In this document: one piece after another, positions 7,419-18,050 of the stretch | Layout of the letters: the number at the start of each line of letters is the position of its first letter | How positions within the stretch are numbered: the stretch's first letter is position 1 | Source: Streptosporangium lutulentum | GTDB taxonomy: Bacteria; Actinomycetota; Actinomycetes; Streptosporangiales; Streptosporangiaceae | Length of the DNA stretch: 64,000 nucleotides | Assembly (NCBI RefSeq): GCF_030811455.1 | Contig: NZ_JAUSQU010000001.1 | Coordinates: forward strand, 1 to 64,000 | Reading direction: 5' to 3' | Made by a program: the position numbers and the translations under genes | The notes under the pieces: model-generated | What the model saw: only the letters and a program-made list of their open reading frames with translations | Databases searched by the model: none | What the model was told of the DNA's origin: nothing

Positions 7419-10304
7419 ATGCGTTTCCCGCTTTTCCGCTCTCTTGTCATACCGGCGGCCCCCGGACGAAAACGGCCGCTCGTCGTCACACCGTTCGGCG
7501 CCGCGTTCGTGGCGATGCTCCTGGCCTTGGCCGCGATTCTCCACCCGATTCCCGCGTCGGCCGCCCCGCCGGTCGATCCCACCAAGTTCCAGCAGGTCAC
7601 CCTCGCCAAGGGCGTCGCCGAGGTGGGCGAGCCCATGTCGATGGCCGTGCTGCCGGACCGCTCGGTCCTGCACACCGCCCGTGACGGCACGGTCCGGATC
7701 ACCGACGCCGCGGGGAACACCAAGGTGTCGGGCAAGCTCTCCGTCTACTTCAACGACGAGGAGGGCATGCAGGGTGTCGGCGTCGACCCCGGCTTCGCCT
7801 CCAACAGGTTCGTCTACCTCTACTACGCGCCGCCGCTGTCCACGCCGCCGAACAATGCCCCGCTCGACGGCACCGCGGCGGACTTCGCCCGCTTCGACGG
7901 CGTCAACCGGCTGTCGCGCTTCAGGCTGAACACCGACGGCACGCTCGACCTCGCGAGCGAGAAGGCCGTCCTGGACGTGAAGACCAGCCGTGGTTTCTGC
8001 TGCCACGTCGGCGGTGACATCGACTTCGACGCCGCCGGGAACCTCTACCTGACCACCGGCGACGACAGCGAGCCCGGTTTCAACGACGGCTACGCGCCTT
8101 TGGACGACCGCGCCACCCGCAACCCCGCGCTCGACGCGCAGCGAGGCGCCGCCAACACCAACGACCTGCGGGGCAAGGTGCTCCGGATCAAGGTCAACGC
8201 CGACGGCTCCTACTCCATCCCGGCCGGCAACATGTTCCCGCCGGGCACGGCGAACACCCGTCCCGAGATCTACGCGATGGGCTTTCGCAACCCCTTCCGG
8301 ATGAGCGTCGACAAGGCCACCGGAGTGGTCTACCTCGGCGACTACGGTCCCGACGCGGGCACCGCCGGTCCCCGGGGACCGGGCGGTCAGGTCGAGTTCG
8401 ACCGGATCACCGGGCCGGGCTTCTACGGCTGGCCGTACTGCACGGGTAACAACACCCCCGCCGAGACCTACGCCCGCTACAACTACGCCACCGGGGCGAT
8501 CGGCGCGAAGTACGACTGCGCGGGCGGCCCGGAGAACACCTCGCGCAACAACACCGGCCAGGTCAAACTGCCCCCGGCCAAGCCCGCCTGGATCACCTAC
8601 GACGGCTGCAACCTGCCGGAGTTCGGCTGCGGCGCCGAGTCGCCGATGGGCGGTGTCGTCTACCGCTACGACGCCGCGCTGAACTCGCCGATCAAGTTCC
8701 CGCAGGCGCTCGACGGGCACTTCCTCGCGGGCGAGCTGCAGCGCCAGTGGATCAAGGACATCGAGGTCAACGCGGACGGCGGCCGCGGCACCATCCAGCC
8801 CTTCCCCTGGTCGGGCAAGCTGGTGATGGACATGGCCTTCGGCCCGGACGGCGCCCTCTACGTGCTCGACTACGGCACCGGCTGGTTCAACGGCAACCAG
8901 GACTCCGCCCTGTACCGCATCGAGGCCGTCGGAACGGGCGGGCGGGCACCCCTGGCCAAGGCATCGGCGGACCGTGTCTCCGGGAAGGCGCCGCTGACCG
9001 TGGCGTTCTCCTCCGCGGGCAGCTCCGACCCCGACGGCGACGCGCTCACCTACTCGTGGGCGTTCGGCGACGGCGGCACCTCGACCGCGGCCAACCCGAC
9101 GCACGTCTACACCACCGACGGCAGGCGCACGGTCACGCTGACCGTCAGGGACGGCACCGGCCTGACCGCCACGGCCAACGTCGAGATCAACGTCGGCAAC
9201 ACCGCGCCCACCGTGAGCATCCAGCTCCCGCTCAACGGCCAGGTGTTCTCCTTCGGGGACACCGTGCCGTACCGGATCACCGTCACCGACCCCGAGGACA
9301 CCGTGATCGACTGCTCTCGGGTGAAGCTGACCTACATCCTCGGCCACGACACGCACGGCCACCCGCTCGCGACGGCCACCGGCTGCTCGGGCACGATCCA
9401 GACACCCGCCAACGGCGACCACGACGGGGCGGCCAACCTGTTCGGCGTCTGGGACGCCGAGTACACCGACGCAGGCGCCCTCACCACCCACGCCCAGCAC
9501 GTCACCCAGCCGAAGAACCGGCAGGCCGAGCACTACACCACCTCCCAGGGCGTCGTTCAGTACGACAAGCCGACCGCGCACGGAGCCAAGACCGTCGGCA
9601 GCATCGAGAACGGCGACTGGATCGCGTTCGACCCCTACGTTCTCGCCGGCGCCTCAAGGATCACCGCCCGCGTCTCCTCGGGAGGAGTCGGCGGGACCAT
9701 CCAGGTCAGAGCCGGGTCGCCGACCGGGACGCTGCTGGGCACCGCGACGGTGGCGCCCACGGGCGGCTGGGAGACCTTCACCGACGTCGGCGCCACACTG
9801 GCGGGAGCGCCGGCCGGCACCACGAGGCTGTACCTGGTCTTCGCCGGTGGGACGGGCCCGCTGTTCGACGTGGACGACTTCACGCTGACCGTCGGATCCG
9901 GCCCGCCGCCCACGGGCGGTCTGCTGTCGGCAGGCCGGCCGACGGCGGCTTCCTCCACGGAGAACGCGGGATTCCCGTCGTCGGCGGTGGTGGACGGCAA
10001 CGCCGGGACGCGGTGGTCGTCGGGGTTCGCCGACCCGCAGTGGATCTCGGTTGACCTGGGCTCGGTGAAGTCGGTCAACCGGGTCAGGTTGCAGTGGGAG
10101 GCCGCCTACGGCCGGGCCTACCGGATTGAGACCTCCACCGACAACACCACCTGGTCATCGGTCAGTTCCACGACCGCCGGCGACGGCGGCGTGGATGACA
10201 TCACCATCCCCGCGGTGAACGCCCGTTATGTGCGGGTGTACGGCACACAGCGTGCCACACCGTACGGCTACTCCCTATGGGAACTGGAGGTCTACGGTGC
10301 GTAA
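7419..10304 (+). CDS. Secreted glucose/sorbosone dehydrogenase-like protein with PKD, CBM6 and F5/8C modules
   Basis: 961 residues from ATG 7419, with GGAGGG just upstream. Order: signal peptide (to about 48, PASAAPP); six-bladed beta-propeller of the PQQ-dependent glucose/sorbosone dehydrogenase family (about 60-505; GNLYLTTGDDSEPGF, YAMGFRNPFRMSV, MDMAFGPDGALYVLDYG); PKD domain (about 510-595, SSDPDGDALTYSWAFGDGG); an Ig-like segment; a CBM6-like module (about 700-830); and a C-terminal F5/8C module. It probably oxidises or binds an extracellular sugar; PQQ dependence is family-based and not proven. The stop overlaps the start of the ThuA gene by eight bases, so the two are translationally linked. 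Fused GSDH-ThuA-PKD-CBM6 proteins are known in other bacteria, and this pair looks like a split version. Confidence 0.82.
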   Translation: MRFPLFRSLVIPAAPGRKRPLVVTPFGAAFVAMLLALAAILHPIPASAAPPVDPTKFQQVTLAKGVAEVGEPMSMAVLPDRSVLHTARDGTVRITDAAGNTKVSGKLSVYFNDEEGMQGVGVDPGFASNRFVYLYYAPPLSTPPNNAPLDGTAADFARFDGVNRLSRFRLNTDGTLDLASEKAVLDVKTSRGFCCHVGGDIDFDAAGNLYLTTGDDSEPGFNDGYAPLDDRATRNPALDAQRGAANTNDLRGKVLRIKVNADGSYSIPAGNMFPPGTANTRPEIYAMGFRNPFRMSVDKATGVVYLGDYGPDAGTAGPRGPGGQVEFDRITGPGFYGWPYCTGNNTPAETYARYNYATGAIGAKYDCAGGPENTSRNNTGQVKLPPAKPAWITYDGCNLPEFGCGAESPMGGVVYRYDAALNSPIKFPQALDGHFLAGELQRQWIKDIEVNADGGRGTIQPFPWSGKLVMDMAFGPDGALYVLDYGTGWFNGNQDSALYRIEAVGTGGRAPLAKASADRVSGKAPLTVAFSSAGSSDPDGDALTYSWAFGDGGTSTAANPTHVYTTDGRRTVTLTVRDGTGLTATANVEINVGNTAPTVSIQLPLNGQVFSFGDTVPYRITVTDPEDTVIDCSRVKLTYILGHDTHGHPLATATGCSGTIQTPANGDHDGAANLFGVWDAEYTDAGALTTHAQHVTQPKNRQAEHYTTSQGVVQYDKPTAHGAKTVGSIENGDWIAFDPYVLAGASRITARVSSGGVGGTIQVRAGSPTGTLLGTATVAPTGGWETFTDVGATLAGAPAGTTRLYLVFAGGTGPLFDVDDFTLTVGSGPPPTGGLLSAGRPTAASSTENAGFPSSAVVDGNAGTRWSSGFADPQWISVDLGSVKSVNRVRLQWEAAYGRAYRIETSTDNTTWSSVSSTTAGDGGVDDITIPAVNARYVRVYGTQRATPYGYSLWELEVYGA
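9933..10301 (+). repeat. F5/8C module DNA repeat, copy 1
   Basis: This 369-bp segment encoding the last module of the GSDH-like protein is nearly identical to 11515-11883 at a fixed offset of 1582 bp. I find three differences (ATT/ATC, GAA/GAG, GAG/CAG). Such identity, even at silent sites, points to recent duplication or gene conversion. Confidence 0.9.
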
Positions 10305-11886
10305 GCTCATCGTCTTCTTCGCCGCCTTGATCGCGGTCGTGATCGGGTTCGGAATGCCCGTCACGGCCATGGCCGCCGATCCGGCCTACAAGGTGCTCGT
10401 CTTCTCCAAGACCGCCGGATTCCGGCACGACGCCATTCCCGCGGGCATCACCGCGCTGCGGGAGCTGGGGACGGCGAACAACTTCACCGTCGACGCCACC
10501 GAGGACGCCGCCGCCTTCACCACGGCCAACCTGGCCGGATACAGAGCGGTGATCTTCCTGATGACCACCGGGGACGTGCTCAACCCCACCCAGCAGACGG
10601 CGCTCGAATCCTACATGGCGAGCGGCGGCGGCTACGTCGGCGTCCACGCGGCCGCCGACACCGAGTACGACTGGGCGTACTACGGCGGCCTCGTCGGCGC
10701 CTACTTCGCCTCCCACCCCGCCATCCAGCAGGCCACCATCCGGGTCGAGGACACCGCGCACCCCTCGACGGCCCACCTGCCCGCCGCCTGGGTGCGCACC
10801 GACGAGCTGTACAACTACCGCACGAACCCCCGCTCCACGGCTCACGTGCTGGCCACGCTCGACGAGTCGACCTACTCCGGCGGATCGATGGGAGCCGACC
10901 ACCCGATCGCCTGGTGCAAGCCGTACCGGGGCGGCCGGACCTGGTACACCGGGCTCGGTCACACCGCCGCGTCCTACACCGAGCCGAACTTCCGGGCGCA
11001 CCTGCTCGGCGGGGTCCGCTACGCGGCCGGGGTCGCCGCCGCCGACTGCGGGACGGGCACGCCGCCGCCGGCCACCGGCGCGGTGGAAGCGGAGAGCTTC
11101 TCCTCCCAGTCCGGCGTCCAGGTGGTCGACAAGGCCGCCGCGCACGGCGGCAGGGCGGTCGGCTACGTCGACAACGGCGACTGGCTGGGATTCTCGGCCG
11201 TGGACTCGGCCGGGGTGACGGGTTTCTCCGCGCGAGTCGCCTCGGCGGGCGCGGGCGGCACGATCGAGGTGCGGGCGGGTTCGGCGACGGGCACCCTGCT
11301 GGGCTCGGTGGCGGTGTCTCCGACCGGCGGCTGGGAGACCTTCCAGACGGTCACGACCACGCTGACGGGCACGGGCACCGGTCCGCTGCACCTGAGGTTC
11401 ACCGGGGGAGCGGGCTCGCTGTTCGACATCGACGACTTCACCCTCACCCGGGGATCCACGCCCACCCCCACCCCCACTCCCACGCCGCCGACGAGTGGCG
11501 CGTTGTTGTCGGGGGGCCGGCCGACGGCGGCTTCCTCCACGGAGAACGCGGGATTCCCGTCGTCGGCGGTGGTGGACGGCAACGCCGGGACGCGGTGGTC
11601 GTCGGGGTTCGCCGACCCGCAGTGGATCTCGGTTGACCTGGGCTCGGTGAAGTCGGTCAACCGGGTCAGGTTGCAGTGGGAGGCCGCCTACGGCCGGGCC
11701 TACCGGATCGAGACCTCCACCGACAACACCACCTGGTCATCGGTCAGTTCCACGACCGCCGGCGACGGCGGCGTGGATGACATCACCATCCCCGCGGTGA
11801 ACGCCCGTTATGTGCGGGTGTACGGCACACAGCGTGCCACACCGTACGGCTACTCCCTATGGGAGCTGCAGGTCTACGGTGCGTAG
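10297..11886 (+). CDS. Secreted ThuA-domain protein with CBM6 and F5/8C modules
   Basis: 529 residues from GTG 10297 (VRKLIVFFAALIAVV), chosen because GGAGG lies six bases upstream and a signal peptide follows; the longer upstream frame is the shadow of the preceding gene's end. Residues about 30-265 form a ThuA (trehalose-utilisation type, glutamine-amidotransferase-like) domain: KVLVFSKTAGFRHDAIPAG, GGGYVGVHAAADTEYDW and GRTWYTGLGHTAASYTEPNF. Next come a CBM6-like module (about 275-390), a PTPTPTP linker and an F5/8C module nearly identical to the one ending the previous protein. Secreted ThuA proteins have no firmly established reaction; ThuA is linked to keto-sugar metabolism. It overlaps the GSDH-like gene by eight bases, so a joint function on one glycan is likely. 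Confidence 0.82.
   Translation: MRKLIVFFAALIAVVIGFGMPVTAMAADPAYKVLVFSKTAGFRHDAIPAGITALRELGTANNFTVDATEDAAAFTTANLAGYRAVIFLMTTGDVLNPTQQTALESYMASGGGYVGVHAAADTEYDWAYYGGLVGAYFASHPAIQQATIRVEDTAHPSTAHLPAAWVRTDELYNYRTNPRSTAHVLATLDESTYSGGSMGADHPIAWCKPYRGGRTWYTGLGHTAASYTEPNFRAHLLGGVRYAAGVAAADCGTGTPPPATGAVEAESFSSQSGVQVVDKAAAHGGRAVGYVDNGDWLGFSAVDSAGVTGFSARVASAGAGGTIEVRAGSATGTLLGSVAVSPTGGWETFQTVTTTLTGTGTGPLHLRFTGGAGSLFDIDDFTLTRGSTPTPTPTPTPPTSGALLSGGRPTAASSTENAGFPSSAVVDGNAGTRWSSGFADPQWISVDLGSVKSVNRVRLQWEAAYGRAYRIETSTDNTTWSSVSSTTAGDGGVDDITIPAVNARYVRVYGTQRATPYGYSLWELQVYGA
11515..11883 (+). repeat. F5/8C module DNA repeat, copy 2
   Basis: Second copy of the 369-bp module at 9933-10301, with three base differences by eye. 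The encoded modules differ at one residue (Glu to Gln near the end). Confidence 0.9.
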
Positions 11887-11971
11887 CCGCCACGGCGGTC
11901 GCCCGGGTTCGCAGGTCACGAGACATCGCTTTTCGGCTGTATCAACCGCATGACCGGAGGAGCCAGAACCC

Positions 11972-13282
<1,311 letters not shown>

Positions 13283-13588
13283 AGGGACGGGCTTCGAGAG
13301 CCGTCCGTAGCGGGACGGCGGCGGGGTGACCCGCACCGTCCCGCCAGGGGGCGGGACCCGGAAGGCCGGGTGCCGCCCCCTGGCTTCTGCCAGAGGAGCC
13401 CGGGGAGGTCGCCCGGGTGCGCAGAACCCCCGGAGAGCGAGGCGCTCGGGGCCGGGCTCAGCGGGCGCCGTCCGGGCCGGGAAATTCGATCACATGCCGA
13501 ACACGGTTTGCGCTCGCTTGGGTGAAGCACCCGGCTCCCGGTGAAAAGGGATCGTCGTAGGAAGCGACACGCATCCTACGGAGGCGAA
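13283..13588. other. Intergenic region between DUF1996 and VWA genes
   Basis: Holds the terminator hairpin at 13344-13383 and, toward its right end, the promoter and ribosome-binding region of the VWA lipoprotein gene. No further gene is supported. Confidence 0.5.
13344..13383. terminator. Hairpin terminator after DUF1996 gene
   Basis: CCAGGGGGCGG ... CCGCCCCCTGG arms (11 bp), a single mismatch, then ACCCGG/CCGGGT with an AAGG loop. No U-tract. Confidence 0.65.
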
Positions 13589-15112
13589 ATGAAGCGCGAT
13601 ATGAAGCTACGCCCCCTGGCCGTCGCCCTTGCCGTGATCGCCCTGCTGCTCGTCGCCGCCTGCAGCGGATCGCAGGATACCGGTGCGCCCGCCAGCGAAC
13701 CGAACAGGAACTCGGGCAGAGGGATCCCGTCCCCGGCGCAGGGCGGGAACACCGAGGGGAGCACCGAAAGGAGCGGGGAACAGGACGCCACCGCCACCCG
13801 GGAACAGGACGCCACCGCCGGCCAGATCTCCACTTTCGCCCTCGACGTGGACACCGCCTCCTACGGCTACAGCAAGCGGATCCTCCAGGAGGGCCGCCTC
13901 CCCGAACCGGACCAGGTCCGGCCCGAGGAGTTCGTCAACGCCTTCAGACAGGACTATCGGGAGCCCGAGGACGACGGTTTCACCGTGAACATGGACGGCG
14001 CGCGCATGCCGGAGAACGGCACCGCGCTGCTCCGCGTGGGCCTGCAGACCCGTGGGGCGGACGCGCGGACGCGGCGTCCGGCGAACCTGACCTTCGTGGT
14101 GGACGTGTCCGGCTCCATGGGGGAGCCCGGCCGGCTCGACCTGGTCAGGGAGGCGCTGCACAAGCTCGTCGACCAGCTCGGGCCGGGTGACCAGGTCTCC
14201 GTCGTGGCCTTCAGCGGCGAGGCCGAGGTGATCGTCCCCATGACCTCGGCGACCGGAAGGGACCGGCTGCACGCGGCCGTCGAGCGCCTCGCCGTACGGG
14301 ACTCGACGAACCTGGAGGCAGGACTGACCAGCGGATACGCCGAAGCCTCGCAGAGCTTCCGCCCGGTGGCCACCAACCGGGTCATCCTGCTCTCCGACGG
14401 CCTGGCCAACATGGGCGACACGAGCTGGCAGGGCATCCTCGACAAGGTCAAGGGATTCGCCGGCAAGCAGGTCACCCTCCTGTGCGTCGGCGTCGGCCGC
14501 GACTACGGCGACCAGTTGATGGAGCAGCTCGCGGACAACGGCGACGGCGCCGCGGTCTACGTCAGCTCGGTCGACGACGCGCGCAAGGTGTTCGTCGAGC
14601 AACTCGCCACGAACCTCGATCTGCGGGCCCGCGACGCCAAGGCGCAGGTCGTGTTCAACCCCTCGGTCGTGGAGTCGTACCACCTGGTCGGCTACGAGAA
14701 CCGGCAGATCGCGACCGAGGACTTCCGCGACGACGCCAAGGACGGAGGGGAGATCGGCCCCGGCCACTCGGTGACGGCTCTCTACGAGGTACGGCTGCGC
14801 GGCGGGGCCTCGGGCCAACTGGCCACGGCCACCGTCCGCTGGCAGGATCCCGACACCCGCGACCCCGCCGAGACCAGCCACTCCCTGGAGACGACCGACC
14901 TGGCGGCCTCGCTGTGGCGGGAGTCGTCGGCGAGGTTCCAGGTGGACGTGGTGGCCGCGGCGTTCGCCGAGAATCTCCGCACCCGCGAGCGGTTCGCCGG
15001 AGCGGAGATCCGGGAGCTCGCCGAGCACGCCACCCGCCTGGCGGCGACCACGGAGGACGCCGCGGTGACCGAGCTCGCGCGGTTGATCGACCGGGCCTCG
15101 TCGCTCGGCTAG
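13589..15112 (+). CDS. YfbK-type von Willebrand factor A domain lipoprotein
   Basis: 507 residues from ATG 13589; the frame is open further upstream to 13541, but GGAGG sits just before 13589 and the lipoprotein signal (LLLVAACSGS lipobox) begins there. After a Ser/Gly/Glu-rich spacer comes the VWA-associated N-terminal domain (STFALDVDTASYGYSKRIL...PEEFVNAF). The VWA domain has an intact MIDAS motif DVSGSM and downstream Thr/Asp positions (RDSTNLEAGL, LLSDGLANMG), and a DUF3520-type C-terminal domain follows. Such proteins bind metal ions and mediate protein contacts at the cell surface; the partner is unknown. It stands alone between a terminator and the tRNA gene. Confidence 0.85.
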   Translation: MKRDMKLRPLAVALAVIALLLVAACSGSQDTGAPASEPNRNSGRGIPSPAQGGNTEGSTERSGEQDATATREQDATAGQISTFALDVDTASYGYSKRILQEGRLPEPDQVRPEEFVNAFRQDYREPEDDGFTVNMDGARMPENGTALLRVGLQTRGADARTRRPANLTFVVDVSGSMGEPGRLDLVREALHKLVDQLGPGDQVSVVAFSGEAEVIVPMTSATGRDRLHAAVERLAVRDSTNLEAGLTSGYAEASQSFRPVATNRVILLSDGLANMGDTSWQGILDKVKGFAGKQVTLLCVGVGRDYGDQLMEQLADNGDGAAVYVSSVDDARKVFVEQLATNLDLRARDAKAQVVFNPSVVESYHLVGYENRQIATEDFRDDAKDGGEIGPGHSVTALYEVRLRGGASGQLATATVRWQDPDTRDPAETSHSLETTDLAASLWRESSARFQVDVVAAAFAENLRTRERFAGAEIRELAEHATRLAATTEDAAVTELARLIDRASSLG

Positions 15113-15128
15113 GCGAGGACCGTCGAAC

Positions 15129-15163
15129 CGCGGGGCCGGGGGCTGCCCGCGCCCGGCCCCGCG
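15129..15163. terminator. Hairpin terminator after VWA gene
   Basis: 12-bp stem CGCGGGGCCGGG / CCCGGCCCCGCG with an 11-base loop, 16 bases after the stop. Confidence 0.65.
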
Positions 15164-15271
15164 CCGGGGGAGTCAAGTCCGGCCGCGAACGGCGCGGGTG
15201 AGCCACCACCGGCCCGTCCGGCCGGAGCACCGGGCGCGTCCGCCCTCCCCGGCGGCCGAGAGGTTCCACGG

Positions 15272-15300
15272 TTACAGGGTGGGCCGCGATTTCCTATACA
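15272..15300 (+). promoter_or_regulatory. Putative tRNA-Ala promoter
   Basis: TATACA at 15295-15300 with TTACAG 17 bases upstream (15272-15277), about 50 bases before the tRNA. The -10 is good and the -35 weak. Confidence 0.45.
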
Positions 15301-15351
15301 CTGGCGTGGCGCCGCTGAACGGAAGTTCGGCAGCGTCACGTTTCACCGCAA

Positions 15352-15424
15352 GGGGCTATGGCGCAGCTGGTAGCGCGCCTCCATGGCATGGAGGAGGTCT
15401 GGGGTTCGAATCCCCATAGCTCCA
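15352..15424 (+). tRNA. tRNA-Ala (anticodon GGC)
   Basis: A 73-nt cloverleaf folds completely: acceptor GGGGCTA/TAGCTCC (one G-T pair), D stem GCGC/GCGC, anticodon stem CCTCC/GGAGG around loop ATGGCAT (anticodon GGC), T stem TGGGG/CCCCA with loop TTCGAAT, discriminator A. CCA is not encoded (next bases are CTT). Confidence 0.96.
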
Positions 15425-15864
15425 CTTGTGGCTGGGGTCTGCTGTTCGCAAGCGAGAGCTTGCTCGCGGCGGGCCCCTTCGTCGTTTACACGGGGGGACG
15501 ACCCCCCGAGCCCCCCGGTGCGGGGGCTCTGCCCCCGCGCCCCCGGGGCTGGCCTCGCTTCGCTCGGGGCCCTCGGGTGGTGGGGCGGGTTCGCCCGGGG
15601 TCGGTCGAGGACGAAGGAGTGAGCGCCCTCGTCATTGGGGGATCTCGCCGCCACCCCGGATGCCGGAGCCGGGGAGGATCGTCCGGCTCAACGACGATTT
15701 TCCGCGTGGGCGGCTGTGTGATGGAGCACGAAAGTAGGTGCCCGTGCCCTCGCGCGAACGCCTCGTGCCGTCGACGGCTCGGCGCCGAGAACCACGGCGG
15801 GGAAAGTGCCCCGGAACGCCGCGAGCCGTACGGGACGCCGGTCCCGTACGGCTCGCGGTTCGCC
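15425..15864. other. Region after tRNA-Ala, no gene
   Basis: Contains a small stem GCAAGC-GAGA-GCTTGC (15448-15463), which may end the tRNA transcript, and G+C-rich sequence with overlapping chance frames. No attachment-site duplication of the tRNA 3' end was seen nearby. The right part holds the terminator of the peptide-transport operon. Confidence 0.5.
15819..15858 (-). terminator. Terminator of the peptide ABC transporter operon
   Basis: Perfect 18-bp stem CCGCGAGCCGTACGGGAC / GTCCCGTACGGCTCGCGG with loop GCCG, lying just past the stop of the last operon gene (15865). No U-tract. Confidence 0.85.
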
Positions 15865-16899
15865 TCAGCGCTCGGTGACCTCGGCGAAGTGGCAGGCCAC
15901 GGGGTGGCCGTTGCCGCGATCGACGAGCGCGGGCTCCTCGACGGAGCAGATCTCCTGGGCCTTCCAGCAGCGGGTGCGGAAGCGGCAGCCGCTCGGCGGG
16001 GCCAGCGGGCTCGGCACGTCACCGGTGAGGATGACGCGCTCCCTGGCGCGCTCCTCCTTCGGATTGGCCGTGGGGGCCGCGGACAGGAGCGCCTGGGTGT
16101 AGGGGTGGGCGGGACGGTCGTAGAGATCGTCCCTGAGCCCGGTCTCGATGACCTTGCCCAGATACATCACCGCGACCCGGTCGGAGATGTGGCGGACCAC
16201 CGACAGGTCGTGCGCGATGAAGACGTAGGCCAGTCCCAGCAGGTCCTGCAGGTCCTCCAGCAGGTTGACCACGCCCGCCTGGACCGAGACGTCCAGCGCG
16301 GACACCGGCTCGTCGAGCACCAGCAGCTTCGGCTCCAGGGCCAGGGCCCTGGCGATGCCGACACGCTGGCGCTGGCCGCCGGAGAACTCGTGCGGGTAGC
16401 GGTTGCCGTGCTCGGGGTTCAGGCCGACCAGCCGCAGGAGCTCGGCCACCCGCTCGGGCCCGCCGTCCTTCCACCGGTCGTGGACCTTCAACGGCTCGGC
16501 GATGGTGTCGTTGACGGGCATCTTCGGGTTGAGGGACGCGTAGGGGTCCTGGAAGACGATCTGCATGTCGCGCCGCACGGGCTGGAGCTGCTTGGAGGAC
16601 AACGTGGTCAGTTCCTTGCCCTGGAACCGTACCGAGCCCGAGGTGGGCTTGTGCAGCTGCAGGATCGCCCGGCCCGTCGTCGACTTGCCGCAGCCGGACT
16701 CGCCCACCACGCCGAGGGTCTCGCCCTCGTCCACGTGCAGGGACACCCCGCTGACCGCCTGGACCTGGGCCACCACCCGGCGCAGGAAACCGCCGCCCCG
16801 GACCGGGAAGTTCATCACCAGGTCGTTGACTTCGAGCAGGTGGCCGCCGCTGCCGGGCTCCTGCTGCGGAGCGGGCGTCTCCTCGGTCTTCACGCTCAT
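15865..16899 (-). CDS. Peptide ABC transporter ATPase, DppF/OppF type
   Basis: 344 residues from ATG 16899, which overlaps the stop of the upstream ATPase gene as ATGA; the longer frame to 17070 is only the shadow of that gene. Walker [10 protein letters not shown]-loop [11 protein letters not shown], signature [15 protein letters not shown], Walker [15 protein letters not shown] and switch His (IAHDLSVV) are intact. The C-terminal oligopeptide-transporter region includes [17 protein letters not shown], whose Cys residues fit the Fe-S or zinc motif known for this subfamily. It energises peptide uptake with its neighbour as a heterodimer. It is the last gene of the five-gene set. Confidence 0.93.
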   Translation of the reverse strand: MSVKTEETPAPQQEPGSGGHLLEVNDLVMNFPVRGGGFLRRVVAQVQAVSGVSLHVDEGETLGVVGESGCGKSTTGRAILQLHKPTSGSVRFQGKELTTLSSKQLQPVRRDMQIVFQDPYASLNPKMPVNDTIAEPLKVHDRWKDGGPERVAELLRLVGLNPEHGNRYPHEFSGGQRQRVGIARALALEPKLLVLDEPVSALDVSVQAGVVNLLEDLQDLLGLAYVFIAHDLSVVRHISDRVAVMYLGKVIETGLRDDLYDRPAHPYTQALLSAAPTANPKEERARERVILTGDVPSPLAPPSGCRFRTRCWKAQEICSVEEPALVDRGNGHPVACHFAEVTER

Positions 16900-18050
16900 G
16901 CCACGGTCTCGCTCTCGGTGCGGAAGAACACGGTCGGATCCTCGACCGCGGCCAGCCGGTCCCAGTGGTGGCAGGCCGCGAAGTGCCCGCCGCTGTCGGT
17001 CTCGGTCAGCTCCGGCTCGGCCGTCCTGCACTTGTCGTCCGCCAGCGGGCAGCGCGGCGAGAAGGGACAACCGGTCGGCAGGTTGATCAGGGAGGGAGGA
17101 GTGCCCTTGATCGGGCGGAGACGGCTCCCGGAGTTCTCCAGGGACGGGATCGAACCGAGCAGGCCCGCCGTGTACGGCATGCGGGGCTCCTCGAACACCG
17201 GGTCGGTGTCACCGATCTCGACCGGACGCCCGGCGTACATCACCAGCACCCGGTGGGCCATGCCCGCGATGACGCCCAGGTCGTGCGTGATGAGCACGAT
17301 CGCCGCGTTGACCGCGTCCTTGACCTCAAGGAGCTTCTCCAGGATCTGAGCCTGGACGGTCACGTCGAGGGCCGTGGTCGGCTCGTCGGCGATGATGATG
17401 TCCGGATTGTTGATGACCGCCATGGCGATCATCGCGCGCTGGCGCATGCCGCCGGAGAACTCGTGCGGGTAACTGCGCAGCCGGGCCTCCGCCTGCGGGA
17501 TGCCGACGAGGTCGAGCATCTCCCTCGCGCGGGCCAGCGCGGCCTTACGCGGGATCAGATCATGCGCGAGGATCGCCTCGGCGAGCTGGTCGCCGATCGT
17601 GTGCACCGGGTTCAGCGCGGTCATCGGGTCCTGGAAGACCATCGCGATCTTGCGTCCGCGCAGGCCCCGCTGCTTGCGGGGCGACATCTTCAGCATGTCG
17701 TCGCCGCGGAAGAGGATCTGTCCCTTGACCCGGGCGTTCTTGGGCAGCAGGCCCATGACGGCCAGCGAGGAGACCGACTTGCCGGAGCCGGACTCGCCGA
17801 CGATGCCCAGCACCTCGCGCTCGCGCAGGCTGTAGGAGACGCCTCGGACCGCGCGCACGACGCCGTCCTCGGTCGGGAACTCCACGGTCAGGTTGTCGAC
17901 CCGCAGGATCTCCTCCTCCGACGGAGGCCGTACGGCGTCCAGGGTCAGGCCGACGTGCACCTCCCCGGCGGAGTCGAGCACGCTGGGGGAGATGTCATAG
18001 GTGTGCGCGTCGCCCTTGCGGGGCTCGATCGGCACGTTGGGAGTCGTCAT
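16896..18050 (-). CDS. Peptide ABC transporter ATPase, DppD/OppD type
   Basis: 384 residues; ATG 18050 overlaps the TAA of the upstream permease by one base. The N-terminal about 48 residues are an unusual polar extension. The ATPase core follows, with Walker [21 protein letters not shown], signature [14 protein letters not shown] and Walker [14 protein letters not shown]. The C-terminal OppD/F motif [15 protein letters not shown] has three Cys residues. It pairs with the DppF-like ATPase. Peptide, nickel or oligosaccharide substrates all occur in this family; peptide is the default inference. Confidence 0.93.
   Translation of the reverse strand: MTTPNVPIEPRKGDAHTYDISPSVLDSAGEVHVGLTLDAVRPPSEEEILRVDNLTVEFPTEDGVVRAVRGVSYSLREREVLGIVGESGSGKSVSSLAVMGLLPKNARVKGQILFRGDDMLKMSPRKQRGLRGRKIAMVFQDPMTALNPVHTIGDQLAEAILAHDLIPRKAALARAREMLDLVGIPQAEARLRSYPHEFSGGMRQRAMIAMAVINNPDIIIADEPTTALDVTVQAQILEKLLEVKDAVNAAIVLITHDLGVIAGMAHRVLVMYAGRPVEIGDTDPVFEEPRMPYTAGLLGSIPSLENSGSRLRPIKGTPPSLINLPTGCPFSPRCPLADDKCRTAEPELTETDSGGHFAACHHWDRLAAVEDPTVFFRTESETVA

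Noticed and set aside
7383-9581. 732-aa minus-strand frame opposite the GSDH-like gene
   Set aside because: Low-complexity shadow of a well-supported gene; no known domain and no ribosome-binding site.
15425-15864. Integrated element next to tRNA-Ala
   Set aside because: No integrase gene and no direct repeat of the tRNA 3' end seen; the genes beyond are a standard transport operon.
15358-17349. 663-aa plus-strand frame overlapping tRNA-Ala
   Set aside because: Starts inside the tRNA and runs antisense to the ATPase genes; not plausible.
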